A program made the translations under genes and the position numbers. From NCBI GenBank assembly GCA_019188255.1, contig JAETXT010000014.1, forward strand, positions 434,001 through 498,000: a stretch of DNA of 64,000 bases, given 5' to 3'. How positions within the stretch are numbered: position 1 is the stretch's first letter; the number at the start of each line of letters is the position of its first letter. Under the pieces are notes generated by a model that was not told the origin of the DNA, searched no databases, and worked only from the letters and a program-made list of their open reading frames with translations. Of this stretch, positions 34,760 to 47,382 are shown piece after piece. This stretch comes from Verticillium longisporum. Lineage: Eukaryota; Ascomycota; Sordariomycetes; Glomerellales; Plectosphaerellaceae.

Positions 34760-37398
34760 CTGAATTTGTGGCTATGCTGGGGCTGCAATGGGTACCAAGA
34801 GGGGATCGACAAAGGGGAAAGTTGGGGAGCCGGTGATCTCGAGCGCGAGACGGCAAGCAGAAGCGAGGCTCAGATGACAGGGCAAGACGAACCTGATGGC
34901 CGGACAGGGTTGCTCTCAGGCTGTGCTGAGGAAGACATGGTAGAGATGTGAGACAATGCTAATGAGTCGTCAAAGTGGCTGTGGGTTGGTGCGTGTGATG
35001 ATGCTAGGGAAAGAAAGGTCTGGGGAAATGCATTTCAGACGCTTAACAGCAGCAATGATATATCAGGCACACAGCATACACAAGCACAGCAAAAGGCCTC
35101 CAGCCATCTCGCTTCGCCTGTTCGGAGAATTTGATCCAGCGTGGTGAGCTTGGGGCACTCCTACCAATGCGACATGCTGGATTCAAGGAGCTTCAACACA
35201 TACAAATCCCCGAACAAGGGGGCGTCGGGAGGGGGCACCTCAGGGCTGAAGCAGGGAATCCAGGTTTGCTCTTTCATCCCAAGATGGGATTTTAGTCTTC
35301 GGATTCAATGCTCCTCGGCCAAACCTCACCACAAACCGCAATGGCCCTCACAGGGCGACCATGCCGTCCGACGTCAAGTTCTGTCGTCCCAGGGTCGAGG
35401 CGCGAGGAGTGATTCGAGCCAGGACTGGGCTTCTATTTCCGGCAAGGACCAAGTGGAACCGACTGAGGCAGGTCGTGTCGAGACTATCCCTCTCAGGGAT
35501 TAGCGCGAGGCCCAAGACCTCGTCCCGTCTTCCCCAGAGACAGAGACAAGAGACCCCCAGCTTTCTTCCTCTTGTCCTACTTGGCATCAGGTCCTGGGCC
35601 TCCTGTCTGCTGGCTCCTGGCTCGCCGCAAGGCATGGTTGACAACGGCGATCAGGGATGGGGACCCACGTCCGACGCCCATGCAGCGGCAGTGACTGGTG
35701 CACCATTCGTTTCAAAACCGTGCCGGAGGCTCAAGAGCCGCGAATGCCTTCACTCGATGGAACAGAAAGTGATCGATAACCGTCAGCTATACCCATCCCA
35801 CACCTTACTCGAGCAGCTGAAAATGAGCAGAAGGAAAAGTAAACATTCGTCATTCGTACTGCTTGAGTTTTCAGTCACCCGCATTAGGTACCAACGAGAA
35901 GGATGGCGGGTCACGAAAGACCTGATGCGACCGCAACACAACCATCAATGTGTCGCCGCACTGCCCTCATCTATCGGAACTCGGCTCGCAGGCGACATTG
36001 ATCCTTCATCCAGATATAACGATTGCGGGCCATAGTCACACGCCCAAACTCTGTCCGGTCCCTCTGGTTGACCTGAAGGTTCACCAGACGGTTTTCAAAT
36101 CACACGTCTTGGCGTTGTTGTGACGGTCGCAACTATGACAGGGCAACCATGAGAAGAAGAAGATTCCCTCTGTTGGTCTCTTGGCATGGGTTTCGGTCTG
36201 CAAGATTTCCAGCGACCAGCTGTCTCGAACACTGCACCGCCCTGATGCCATCTCAACCCAAAGCCTCTCCCCGCCCCCAGACCACCCGCACCCGCACCCG
36301 CATGCCCACACAGCCCTAAACCCCCTGCTGAGCCTTGGCCGACGATGTTTACGCTGCACAGCTTTCCTCCTAGCTCGTCTCATGAATTGACGACTGCCGG
36401 GCTTTGGCGGACGCATGCTGCATTAGTGTTGAAACGAGCCGTTGGCTCTAACCTGAATTGTCCTGACATATTGCGGCAATCTGTCCAAGATCTCCGGTTT
36501 CACACCTTTATTTGAAATAGGCGTCTTGCTGCGGCGAGTCGATCGCTTCACGCCGAAAGGCTCTTCCCTTGAGGCCCCCTGGTCCCTTTTCGTCGCCGGG
36601 GCCCTTGCATCGTTCCGACTCTGGACCCCTGGCCCCCGTTCTTTTCCTCCCTTTGGTGAGGCCTCGACCCCCAGCAGCGTGCCATGGTCTATTTTGGGTG
36701 ATACTGTTCTTCGTTTTTCTCGAATCGGACTGGACCCAAGCCCATATCCGGCAAAACATGCTTAGACAGACAGTCTCAACCTTGAATTGATCTTCACGAT
36801 ATCTGCCAAGCAGTAGCATCGTAGGCCTATATGCCAAAAGTCGGCTTTTCCTTCTCGTTGTTCGATGAGCTATGCTACGGTCTCTGTTGTCTCCGTGCCC
36901 TGCTGCAGGCTTGGCATCATATTGCCACCGTTCTGTGTCATGTCAAGCCGATGATCCGTTGCTTCTACGTGAGAACGGACGCGTCAATACCTGCCGTTCC
37001 GGTCCGTGACCTTGCACCTCGTTGCGGCTTGAGTTCGTCTAGGCCTACTAAAGCTGGCGACTGGCCGTGACCAGAACAAACTCCATCCTTGGGAAGGTCT
37101 CGCTAGGTCTTGACTGTTACTCCATTTCCTTTCCTCTTGGCCTCGTTTCTTTCCTTTCAGGACTCGGCATCTTCTGATTTCGTTGCACAGTCATTTTCGT
37201 CTGTTGTTCTTGTGTTGAAGCTGCGGGACAGCTTCGTTCGTCCCTTTCATTCCCTTCATTTTGTTCACTTTTTGAAATTACGAGTACTGTACGCGCCCTG
37301 GATAATTTGGCAGCTCATACTCGACTTGTATTCTTCGATTCACTTCTTTGCTCCATTTTTTCAATTACTTTTCTCTGCGCACGAACCTTGGCTGCAGA
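34760..37398. promoter_or_regulatory. Divergent intergenic region between CDF and ZIP transporter genes
   Basis: About 2.6 kb. The distal 400 bp before 37,399 are T/C-rich, like a leader. No gene is supported; open frames on both strands overlap and have no domain. It contains the control regions of both metal transporters. Confidence 0.5.
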
Positions 37399-38976
37399 AT
37401 GGATCCCCTTCCGGATGCGAAGCCTCAGTGCGGTGGAGGCCAAGAGCCAGGGGAATATGACCTGCCCCTCCACGTGGCGGCCCTATGTAAGTCAACAGCA
37501 GAGCGCACGATGAGAAAATGTTTGCTAATGCGGTGTAGTCATGGTGTTGACGGCGTCAATTTTTGGTGAGGAGCTGTTCTCACCGATCAGTCTCTTATCG
37601 ACATGAGCTAACCATCTCAGGTGCCGGCTTCCCCGTAGTGGCTAAGAAGGTCAAGTGGCTCAAGGTCCCTCCCAAGGTTTTCTTTGCTTGCAAACATTTT
37701 GGTACCGGCGTTTTGGTTGCAACGGCGTTTGTTCATGTAAGTTGTTCAGGCCCTCACCAGTATGCTCGCTCCGTCTCACGCTTCCAGCTCTTGCCCACGG
37801 CTTTCGCAAGCCTGACGGATCCGTGTCTGCCCGACCTCTTCACCGACCAATACCCGGCCATGCCCGGTGTCATCATGATGGCTGCCATGTTCGCACTCTT
37901 CACGGTCGAGATGTACCTCCACGCCAAGACCGGCGGTCACTCCCACGGCGGCCCAACCGGCGATGTGACCGCTCACCGCCCGCGTCCCACGGCAGTCCAG
38001 CAACAGCAGCCTCCCGTCCGCCCGGCCCGCCCGTTCCGCAACACCTTCGATGCCGATGACGAAGAGAGCCTGTACTTTGAGAAGAAGGTCGCTATGGCCA
38101 CATACAATCAGGAGAAGGGGGAGCGTTACCCTTATGTCAACGACGCTTTCCGCGATCCCAACAACGTTGTTGCCCCGCCTCCGGACTCGGAGATGCCCCC
38201 TTGGTTTGTCGTGTTCTACGAGCAGTATGTCCGCCAGCGCCTCGAGATGATGAACATGATCAATGCCTCGCAGGCACAGATGAACGAGAAGAGCGCTGCG
38301 AGCCGTGTCTCCGTCGTTCCCGTCCCTGCTATCGAGGGTCACCTTGACGCCGAAGGTCAGATGGTTGACCCTGCCGTGTATCGGAAGATGTCAATGAACA
38401 TCACGCTACTTGAGGGCGGTATCCTGTTTCACTCCATCTTTGTTGGCATCACCATTTCGCTCACCATTGACGGGTTCATCATCTTGGTCGTCGCCATCAT
38501 CTTCCACCAGATGTTTGAGGGTCTCGGTCTTGGCTCACGTATCGCGGAGGTGCCCTACCCCCAAGGAAGCGTACGGCCATGGCTACTAGTTGTTGCCTTT
38601 GGCACCACGGCACCCATCGGTCAGGCTATCGGTCTGGTGGCGAGGGGCAGCTACGACCCCAGCAGTGCTTTTGGTCTCATCATTGTCGGCGTCTTCAATG
38701 CTATGTAAGTGGTCCATCCCCAAACTCGTCTTGAAAATCGGGAATTAACACCAGAAATAGCTCTTCTGGTCTCTTGCTCTACGCCGCTCTCGTGGATCTG
38801 CTCGCCGAAGACTTCCTGTCGGAGGAGGCTGATCTCCTGATGACCAAGAAGGACAAGAGGGTAGCCTTCGCATGGGTTTTGCTGGGCGGTAGGTCTCTCC
38901 TGAATTTGATGCTTCGACGCACTCGCTAACCCCAGATGTAGCTGCCGGCATGTCCGTTGTCGGTGCTTTTGCGTAG
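37399..38976 (+). CDS. ZIP-family metal (zinc) transporter
   Basis: Six exons: 37399-37486, 37539-37565, 37621-37736, 37788-38704, 38761-38888 and 38942-38976; 436 aa. TM1-TM3 include KHFGTGVLVATAFVHLLPTAF, with the conserved His of ZIP TM4-type segments, and a large cytosolic loop (about residues 125-250) carries a short HSHGG cluster. The signature second half has LEGGILFHSIFVGITISL and FHQMFEGLGLGSRIAE, the binuclear metal site with H-x3-E pairs. It ends with GLLLYAALVDLLAEDF and AAGMSVVGAFA. This matches fungal Zrt1/Zrt2-like plasma-membrane importers of zinc or iron. Exon 2 is only 27 nt but is required to keep VMVLTASIFG in frame. The gene is divergent from the CDF efflux gene. Confidence 0.9.
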
Positions 38977-39903
38977 GGCACTCGCTTCGCCACGCCCAGG
39001 TGGATAAGGTTCCACCACTCGCACGAGTCGGACAGAAGACTCGTCTCAGCGGTCTTTCGACAGATTTCACACGAGGTCCCGCCTCAGCATCATGATCCCG
39101 AACAAAACAGGCCGGGTCTTCGGAGAAGAGACCACCATGCGCAGGAACGTGGCCCGGCCTCGCAACACAAACATTTCCTGTCCCTACCGTCACCAAATGC
39201 CCAGAGCTATTCCGCACAGAAAATTGGACACTCCAAAGACAAACTCTGGAATAGTGCCATGCGGCCAGCCAAGAGAGAAAATCACACAAAAGTCTACTAC
39301 ACTCGTTTACCCCTTATCTTCTTTCTTGTGCCAGGGTCTGCATCTCTAGAGCAGAGAATGAGCCTGGTACGCGCGTGAAACTGACCGGGTTCCAAGAACG
39401 AGACGTAGGGTGAGAGAGAACAGGATCCAAGGCGTCGAAAGCATAGAATGCCTCTGATGACAAGTACGGCCTAATGATAAAACCTCCATGTAACGAGCGC
39501 TCGTAGCCAAGACTGTATTATGAAGGACATGGGCAGGGGACGCTGTAATTAATTCGAGATCAATGGCAATGAGTCTGTGGCAAGCTTGAAGTATGGTGAG
39601 CTGGTGCTAACTGTGCACCCGTGCTTGTTGAACCCCGCGCCACCTCCCACATGCGAGACTGACGCAAAGAAATCTGAAGCAGTCCATAGGATTTGTTGCT
39701 TGGAACCCCGGGGACAAGCCAAGACAGATTTGTCTCGGGCGAAGATCAGAACCGCGATTGTCTCCTTGAATGAAGAAGTGCAGATTTTCATCTTGCCCTC
39801 ACTAGGAAGGATGCCTCGCATCTAAAAGTACAACACGAATTGGGAATATTGGAATTTATTCTTTACGGACCTATTCCATATTCTATCCTGATGATCAAAC
39901 AAC
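38977..39903. other. Convergent intergenic region between ZIP and aldolase genes
   Basis: 927 bp between two 3' ends. No supported gene. Confidence 0.5.
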
Positions 39904-40848
39904 TCACGCCACGCGAGGCAGCGCGGCCGCCTGGATAGCAGCGTGGATCTCCTTCTCGGCACCATCCTCGAGTGGCAGCAGTGGTGAACGCACCGTGGCA
40001 TGGTCCAAGATGCCTCGAGCAACAAGCGCGTGCTTCAGCGCAACGGTACCCTCCATGTGCGAGCCGCGATGGTAGACGGCTTTGGTGACAGGGAGAAGCT
40101 GGTCATGGATAGCCCGTGCCTTCTTGTAGTCCTTGGCCTGGCCGGCCGCGATCATCTCCAGGAGCGCCTCAGGGGCAATATTTCCGTAGCCGACGAGCAT
40201 ACCATCCACATCGAAGACGGTGTGAAGGAGGTATTCGTCGTGGCAAGTCAGTGTTTGCAGATCCGGACGCTGCTTGCGAATGACGGGGATCTCGGTGTCC
40301 CACCGGCGCATGTTGCGGACGCCATTCTTCATGGCGAAGACGCCCGGCTGTGCGGAGATGTCAAGCATGGTTTGCAGGTTGTATGTGGCTTTTGTGTTGT
40401 CGGGATACTGGAAAAGAATCAGAGGCAGCTGGCTGACCTCGTACACGCGCTTGTAACGGTCTTGCGGCGCGCCGGGCTGGTAGCCGAAGCGGAGCCAACC
40501 GTGAGACGGATACAGCAGACCGGCGGCGGCGCCGGCCTCCTTGGCGCGCTTGGCCTCGAGGGCAGCAACCTCCGTACCCTCACCAGTGATACCCGCGATG
40601 ATGGGAACACGGCCTTCACCAGACTTGTAGAAGGCGCGGATGACCTCGAGCTGCTCATCTTGGGTGAGGAATGTCCCCTCACCGGCGTGCCCGAGGACAA
40701 CGAGACCCTTGACGCCGGGGATGCTTCCCAACCAGGAACCGAGACGTTGGATAGCTTCATAGTCTACTGCGCCTTCCTTGGTGAAGGGCGTGACGGGGGC
40801 CGGTGTGAGGCCACGGATGTCAAAGCCGACTTGAGGAACAGAGCCCAT
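39904..40848 (-). CDS. DHDPS/N-acetylneuraminate-lyase family class I aldolase
   Basis: Single exon, 314 aa. It is a (beta/alpha)8 aldolase of the DapA family: LTPAPVTPFTKEGAVDYEA at the N-terminus, GHAGEG at residues 53-58 in place of the usual GTTGE, Tyr148 in LILFQYPDN, and the Schiff-base Lys174 in GVFAMKNGV. The Tyr-Lys spacing (26) is close to that of bacterial DapA. Fungi make lysine by aminoadipate, so a catabolic role is more likely: cleavage or dehydration of a 2-keto-3-deoxy sugar acid or 4-hydroxy-2-oxoglutarate. The substrate cannot be read from the sequence. ATG 40848 (MGSVPQVGFDIRG) is preferred to an upstream in-frame ATG at 41025, whose extension is AT-rich leader. It is divergent from the disrupted MFS transporter. 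Confidence 0.82.
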   Translation of the reverse strand: MGSVPQVGFDIRGLTPAPVTPFTKEGAVDYEAIQRLGSWLGSIPGVKGLVVLGHAGEGTFLTQDEQLEVIRAFYKSGEGRVPIIAGITGEGTEVAALEAKRAKEAGAAAGLLYPSHGWLRFGYQPGAPQDRYKRVYEVSQLPLILFQYPDNTKATYNLQTMLDISAQPGVFAMKNGVRNMRRWDTEIPVIRKQRPDLQTLTCHDEYLLHTVFDVDGMLVGYGNIAPEALLEMIAAGQAKDYKKARAIHDQLLPVTKAVYHRGSHMEGTVALKHALVARGILDHATVRSPLLPLEDGAEKEIHAAIQAAALPRVA

Positions 40849-41704
40849 TGTGGTTGATATGTTGTTGATTTGTTGATGGATTGGGAACAGCTTTCGAATT
40901 AAGCTTAATAATGTGAAGAATGTAGAGTAGGAAGATAGTGATGCTAGAGTGATTTTGCTGTGAGAAGAGGAGGGCTTGATCTGTTTCATCAGTTGAACGT
41001 TTCTGCTTATATAGATGGCTTTCACGGCGTCATCACGTCGATCGGCTCAACCTCAGAGGCGAGAACTAAACGTCTTGTCGCGCTCAAGCGAAAGCCGAAG
41101 GCGCGAACCATCTGCCGGGCTCCGAAACTCATGATCAAAGCCCACGCGGGAAACATCAATGGGATATCAATCGGAGCCCCAGATTTGGTCAGTCCCTGGA
41201 CGCTGTGGTGACAGAAAACCAGTTCCGGGCCGAGTCCGATCAGAGTTGAAGTAATCCGAGAGGAAAATCCGGAGGCTGCCCCTAGTGTTACTCGGACTTT
41301 TTGAGACTGAGAGTCGGTCAAATCAACGACAAGTCAGGTTGCCCTAACTTACCAACAGGCCTAGCCTTGCGACTAGAATGGTCAAAATCGTTTTCCGAGC
41401 CCAAGTCCGGAGGATCGGCAGATTCTGCTACCCCGGACTAAATTTTCTGGGGAAACTTTCCCCATACCACTCCAGGTTCTCCAGACAGATCACTGCCAGG
41501 CGAGTACCTTGTTCAAGGTCTCAGACGGACTTACTTGTGGCAGGCTGTTGGCATGTTGTTGTATAAAGTCGAAGCAGTCGGCGTCAACCGAAGCCGACTT
41601 GGTTCACCAATATAACGACAAGGCAAAACACATCAGTTGCCACGCTCGCATCGCATCACACGTCTCTTTTCATTCAACAGATTCTAAATCATTTGAGAGT
41701 TGTC
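40849..41704. promoter_or_regulatory. Shared divergent promoter of aldolase and MFS transporter
   Basis: 856 bp between start codons. It contains several CGG/CCG triplets (for example TCCGGAGG near 41267 and 41407, and CCGGAC near 41433) of the kind bound by Zn2Cys6 factors. No exact palindrome stands out. Confidence 0.4.
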
Positions 41705-42234
41705 ATGGCGACTACTGCGCATAGGACGCTCTCTATTCGTTCGGATGCCGAAAACATCCCACCCGAAAAGGATACCGTCATGCATACCGAGTTTCAACAT
41801 CGTGGTGGCATGAGCCCTGAAGATGTCGAGTTCCTCGCCAGCTTTCCCGACGAGCGAAAGAAGGAGGCAGTTCGAAAAGTGGATGTAAGTCGCATCTTCC
41901 TCTACTCACCACCATATACTCTACTCGTTGAACTGACATCTTGCTACAGTTACGTCTTGTGCCCATGCTAGTACAATTGTACCTCATGGCGTATCTTGAT
42001 AAGACGAACATCGGAAATGCCAAAATAGAGGGCTTGCCGAAGACTCTCAATATAAGCAACATTGATTACAATGTTGCAGTATCCATCTTCTTCATTCCCT
42101 TCGTTCTGGCCGAGGTGCCCAGCAATATGATCCTATACATATTCAAACGGCTATCACTCTATATAGGAGGAATCGTCACTATCTAGGGAATAATTATAAC
42201 TTTAATAGGAGTTATTTAAAATCTTAGAGGGCTC
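41705..42234 (+). pseudogene. MFS transporter (anion:cation symporter type), 5' part, cut by transposon
   Basis: Exon 1 is 41705-41884 (MATTAHRTLSIRSDAEN...), the intron 41885-41949, and exon 2 starts at 41950. It encodes TM1 (LRLVPMLVQLYLMAYLDKTNIGNAKIEG), TM2 (NYNVAVSIFFIPFVLAEVPSN) and the start of TM3 (KRLSLYIGGIVTI). The Leu-Asp-x-x-Asn motif and spacing fit the allantoate/nicotinate permease-like (DAL5/TNA1) family. Two in-frame stops, TAG 42184 and TAA 42217, lie in the last 50 bp at positions that read Trp and Gln in the family. Both are the transitions RIP produces. The frame then runs straight into the GGCTC target duplication at 42230-42234. Confidence 0.85.
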
Positions 42235-42448
42235 TATTAAGGAGTCTTATATATCGAGTAAAGGGATTAATTATTAGTCTCTTAGGGGTCTCTAGGAAGA
42301 TAGAATAATCGATGCCCTTCTCTAAATCTTAATCCGTTAACCTTTCTTATAATTATTCCCTTACTATACTCGGTCCTCTCTTCTTAATTCCTATAATTAA
42401 ATAATAGACGATCCCCTATTAATCTTATACCTCCTTTAAGTCCTAATA
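42235..42448 (-). repeat. Gypsy LTR, left copy
   Basis: 214 bp, beginning TATTAAGGAGTC and ending AGTCCTAATA, that is TG...CA termini after RIP. It matches the right copy along its whole length with only transition differences. Confidence 0.9.
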
Positions 42449-43084
42449 TAATACCCTATCTCTCTCTTTACTTTATCTTAAAGTATAATATAATATTTAG
42501 ATTAAAGGTCCCTATTAAGTTCTAAATAGTTCTCTTTTAAGCTATTTAGTATTATCTAATTTAATAATATCTATATATTTTAGGTTTCTATTTAATTCTT
42601 AAATATTTATTTTAATAAATATTTCCTATTAATTAATTAAGGTTTCTAAGTTAATTCTTTATTATCTAATAACTATAATTTAATATTTCTATATATCTTT
42701 CTTTTTATTTTAATTCTATTTTTTATTCTTTTATTATTCTTATTTAATAATTTAATAATTCTTTTTTATAGTTAATTAATAGATAATAGCTTATTAATAT
42801 AATCTTATTATTTTAATATTCTTCTATTCTCTTTCATTATTTTAATTCTATTTAATTATTTTTATATTATTTTATTCTTAAATAATAATTTAATAAGCTT
42901 CTTCTATAATTAATTAATAATTATTTACCTTTTAATATAGATTTATTAATCTATTATTCTTTATTCTTTCCTTTTTTACTATTTAGATTTAATAAATAGT
43001 TATTATTCTAGGGTAGTTTATTATAGGTTTCTAATATATTTATAAAAGGATTTTCTAATTATTATTTCTATCTTTCTTCTTCTT

Positions 43085-43112
43085 TAATAATAATAATAAT
43101 AATAATAATAAT
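43085..43112. repeat. (TAA)n microsatellite
   Basis: About nine TAA units in the RIP-decayed Gypsy body. Confidence 0.8.
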
Positions 43113-45523
43113 ATTCCTCCCCTCTTTAATATTACTTTTATATCTTTTATAATAATCTTTTAATAATTAGCTATTATATAATTATTAATTAAATATAGTT
43201 CTTAGATTAATTCCGGTTTTCTAATTCTTTAATAAGAATAATTTATAAATTTATTAATATTTATTTATTAATTACCTATTAATTAAAAATAATAATATTA
43301 TTATTTAAATAGTTTCCTATTTATAAATTACTTTTAATATTTCCTTTATAATTTAATAATTAATTAGCTATAGAGTAAGAGCTCCTCTTCCTCTTAACCC
43401 TCGCTAAGAGCCTAGATAGGTATACTTAGCTAGAGACCTATTATATCTCTATTATTATAATTATATATATAAATAGTTTAATCCTATTATAAATAGGGAG
43501 TACCTTTATTATAAAGAGGATATTAATAAATTAGCTATTATCTAGTAATTAATTATTAATTAATTATTTATATAGCTAATTCTATTAAATACTCCTATTA
43601 TAGAATAGCCTAGAGAGGTAAACTATACTTTATTATAAATTACCCCCCTTTTATTCCCTTATTATCTAATAGCTAATCCCCTATAAATACCTATTAAGTA
43701 CTAGGCTATTATATATACCCTTAAATTAGCTATTAAGGCTATAATTAAGAATAACTATATTAATATCTTTAAAGTAAATAGTATTTACTTATTAGATATT
43801 TATTATTTAAGTATTAATAGATTTCTTTTAATTAATTTCGATATAGCTAAGACTATTAGCTAGAAGGCCCTCTAAAAGAATAAAAACGATAAAGCGCTAA
43901 ACGCTAAGAAACGTACTATTATTAATTAATAAGAGGCTAATAAGTACTCTATTTACTATTTTGCTACTATTAATCGTCTTATTTAGGCTATTAAATACTC
44001 TATTACTACTATTAAGGTCTCTATTACTATTTTATAGTAGATTATTAGTTCTCTTATTAAGCTAGTTACTATTTAGTCTAAGATCTAGGAGAATTATATT
44101 TTAATCGTAAATCGCTTATTAATTATTTACTTTTTATTTATTAATAATCTATTAGAATTATAATACTCTTATTAATATTATTAATAATAAGGAGGATAAT
44201 AAGAACTAGGAAGGTAATAGCGAAATAGTAGTTTAAGAACTATTAATAATCTATTAATATTCCCTTATTATTTAGTTTTTTCTTTTACTTTTTATTATTA
44301 TTCTCCTTTAAGAATAGGGCTAGGGGCTAGATTACCCTTTAAATATTAATTAAATTATTATTAATATACTATTACTCTTCTTTATAATTATTTATATATT
44401 TTAATAAAGTCGTCTATTACGTTTCGCTATAGTTCCTATAAATTCTCGCTTTCTAGGTATCCTTCCTATTTAATAAAGTACTATTAATTATATAATAGTC
44501 CCCTATAATTAATTATTCTCTTAATTATATATATATCTTTATTTCCTATAATTAGTAATATTTTATTAATCTATAGCTAAAATAGTAATTAGTTTTCTCT
44601 ATTTTTCTAATTTTCTAAATATAATATATAGAATATATTATATACTTTATAATTAGAGGGTAGCTATAGCTTATATATTAGACTATAGCTACTTATCCTC
44701 TTAATAATTCTAAATAGTTTAAAGTATTTATTTAATAGCTTCTTATTAAATCTCTATTATTTAATCGTTCTCGTAGAGAGGAGAATTAAGTCTCCTATTT
44801 CGTATTCTTTCTAGGTTCTTCCTTAATTATAATAGCGGGCCTAATATCTACTATTAATCTCTAAGAATCTATAAATTATCTCTCTCTTAATTATTTATTA
44901 AGCTATTTATAATTCTATTATCTCTAAATTCCCTTATTATTATATAGTATAGCCTAAGTCCCTTAGTCTAGCTAAGTTATAGTTTATTAATACTTTTATT
45001 AATAATTATTAGATTATTATATAGAATAATATAGTATATATAAATTCTATTATAAGGAGTAGGGAAATCTAGTCTATTTATTTATAATTATAGAATACCC
45101 TAAAGTAATATTCTAGGTTCTAATTCTATTATTTTATTTAGCTATTAATCTATAAGTAGAAGGCTATTAAGAGTCGTCTCTTTATTCCTATTATTTTATA
45201 TAAAATCGTCTAAAACTTATTAGTAAATAGTAACCCTCTATCCGAGATTATACCTTTTAAGAGGCTATATCTCTTAAATATATAATCCTATAATATAATT
45301 ACTAGACTAGCTATTATAAATCTATTATTAATTAATATATATATAATATATTTTATAAAGTAGTTTATAATAATTAATATAATATCTTATTTATTAACTT
45401 TAAGGAGTCTTATAATAAAGTCTATAGATATTTCCTTAAAAGGACTATTAAATAGTAATAGGCTCCTTAATTAGCTATATAGTTTATAGTATTAAGGTTT
45501 TATTATCTAATATAATAAGTATA

Positions 45524-47382
45524 ACGTAATCCACAAGCGAGTGGTTCACCCATGCGAGTGGTTCACTTCACCCCGACCCGACAAACATTCCGAGGAAAAC
45601 CTCAACCCAAACGCCGTAAATCAATTAAAATCACTCCTCCTCGTCTTTTGCAGACGATGAGATAGCTACCTGACAAGTTCTCGCGTTGTGGCCGGTCTTC
45701 CCGCATACGCTACAGCATCGTTTCTTCGGCTGGGACCACGACGCGGGACCCGGGTTCTGCAGCGTTTCCTCTTTTATCTGGATATCTACTTCCTTCTGAG
45801 CAATCTTGTCCTGTCCCTCGCCTACAGCCATGCTTCCTCCTTCCCGGAGACGTAGCTTTTTGGCCCTCCGGCGTCGGCTTAGTGTAGCATTTTCCTCTCG
45901 AAGGATCATAACCTCTGACTTCAAAAGAGCGATCTGGTGCATAACACCCCGCGTCCCCTTCGCAAGATAGTCAACAGCATCTAAAATTGACGTTGGGGAG
46001 CTTCCCTGGTGGCGTGAGATTCGCCCTTTGATGAAGTCAGTCTGGGAACCTGCCTCGAGCAGGTTAGTGGGCGTCTTAGAGACCCAAGAATCACGCTCCC
46101 CGTGGGACGTCCCCGGAGGCGTCGTCGTCCTCAACCTCACATCCAGCTTTGACAGGACTGTTTCCGGGTTATGGGGACAAGCCCCGCTCCTCGAAAGCCT
46201 CCCTGGATGTTTTTTCTGTCATTGCTTGCTGAAATGCAGCCGAAAACGCCGGGAAGAAGTCCTCTTTGCTGATGTGCGTTGTACCCGCCCTCATCCTATC
46301 CTCGATTTGCCGACCGTATGCTTTCTTTAGTGGGCCAAAACACCCAACATCGAGAGGCTGGAGTAGATGTGACGAATGAGGAGGCATACAGAGTGTGATG
46401 ATGTTGTTCTCCTTGCAGTAGAGTTCGAAGTCGACCGAGTGGTGACTTTCGTGGCCATCCAGGATCAGTAGGCGATAACCGCCCGAAGTACGGGACTTTG
46501 TATGCCTGTCAAAATGCCGAATCCATTCCAGACCAATATCATTCGTCGTCCAGCCGTTTGGAGATGTTGCGATTCTCCAGTCGCGAGAAATCGCGTCGTC
46601 CTGGTACCAGCTCGAGAGGTGGTACTTGCCCGAAACCACGATGAACGGCGGGACGGAGAAACCCAACGCGCCAACGCCCTGGATCACCGTAACCCATTCC
46701 CGGTTGCCTGGCTGCCTCATCTTCACATTGGACCGTCTTTCCGAACTGGTCACGACCATTCCGTTGGCGATAACGCCCATCTGGAAGCCGGTCTCGTCAA
46801 AGTTGTACATGTCAGCCTCTTGGATGCCGTACTTGGCGATCATGTTATGCACGAGGCGGAACCACGCGTTTATCGCGTCCGGATCTTCGCATTGGGCCCT
46901 CTTGTAGTCGTACTTGCGAAAGAAACGCGTCCGGAGCTCTGGTTGCCGTTTGACGAAGTTTGCGGCCCAGTTCTTCCCGACGCGTGGCGCGTCACGGTCG
47001 GCAAGCAGGCGATTCGCCATGTCTCCGACCTCACCCAACCGGGGAGGGTAAGATCGCGCATCTAGGTCAAGGATATATTCGACAATAGTTTTCTCTTCTA
47101 GTACTGTTAATTTGGCAGAATTGGGCGGGCTTTCGCGTCGGGAGGGTTTGCCCTTCTGGCGTCGGAGGAGCGTCGTTAAGGGGACGGTGTAGATCCTCGC
47201 AGCACTCCGGGCGCTTAGGTTCGGGTCATTGTCCATAGCTTGGATAGCAAGGAATAATTGACCTTCTTTTGAAAGAGTCTCCATCGCGGGCGGAGGTGGA
47301 ATCTGTAGAATTCAGGTGTAGGTCGTGGGCCCGGGCGAAGTGAACCACTCGCTTGGGTGAACCACTCGCTTGTGGATTACGT
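45524..47382 (-). mobile_element. Pogo/Fot-like DNA transposon, family A copy 1
   Basis: 1,859 bp, flanked by TA on each side (45522-45523 and 47383-47384). Terminal inverted repeats of about 47 bp begin ACGTAATCCACAAGCGAGTG and contain the subrepeat GCGAGTGGTTCAC twice; one mismatch (CCCATGCG versus CCCAAGCG). It is inserted in the Gypsy integrase region. Composition is normal GC, with none of the decay of the surrounding DNA, so it arrived after RIP. Confidence 0.93.
45631..47284 (-). pseudogene. Transposase of family A copy 1 (frameshifted)
   Basis: It starts at ATG 47284. Order: a CENP-B/Psq-type N-terminal helix-turn-helix (FLAIQAMDNDPNLSARSAA), a second HTH (DMANRLLADRDAPRVGKNWA), the DDE catalytic domain with NFDETGF, LILDGHESHH and HSSHLLQPLDVGCF (three Asp), a coiled-coil linker, and a CCHC zinc knuckle CSVCGKTGHNARTC, ending at 45631. 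Two short homopolymers break the frame: an A6 run (46210-46215 on the plus strand as T6), where the conserved continuation NIQGGFRGAGLVP needs one more A, and a C4 run (46173-46176) that also lacks one base. The nominal first frame stops at 46169. Confidence 0.85.

Noticed and set aside
35361..36035. 224-codon plus-strand frame in the CDF-ZIP intergenic region
   Set aside because: No recognisable protein feature and basic, low-information composition.
43085..43112. CRISPR-like or regulatory repeat
   Set aside because: It is a simple TAA microsatellite in decayed DNA of a eukaryote.
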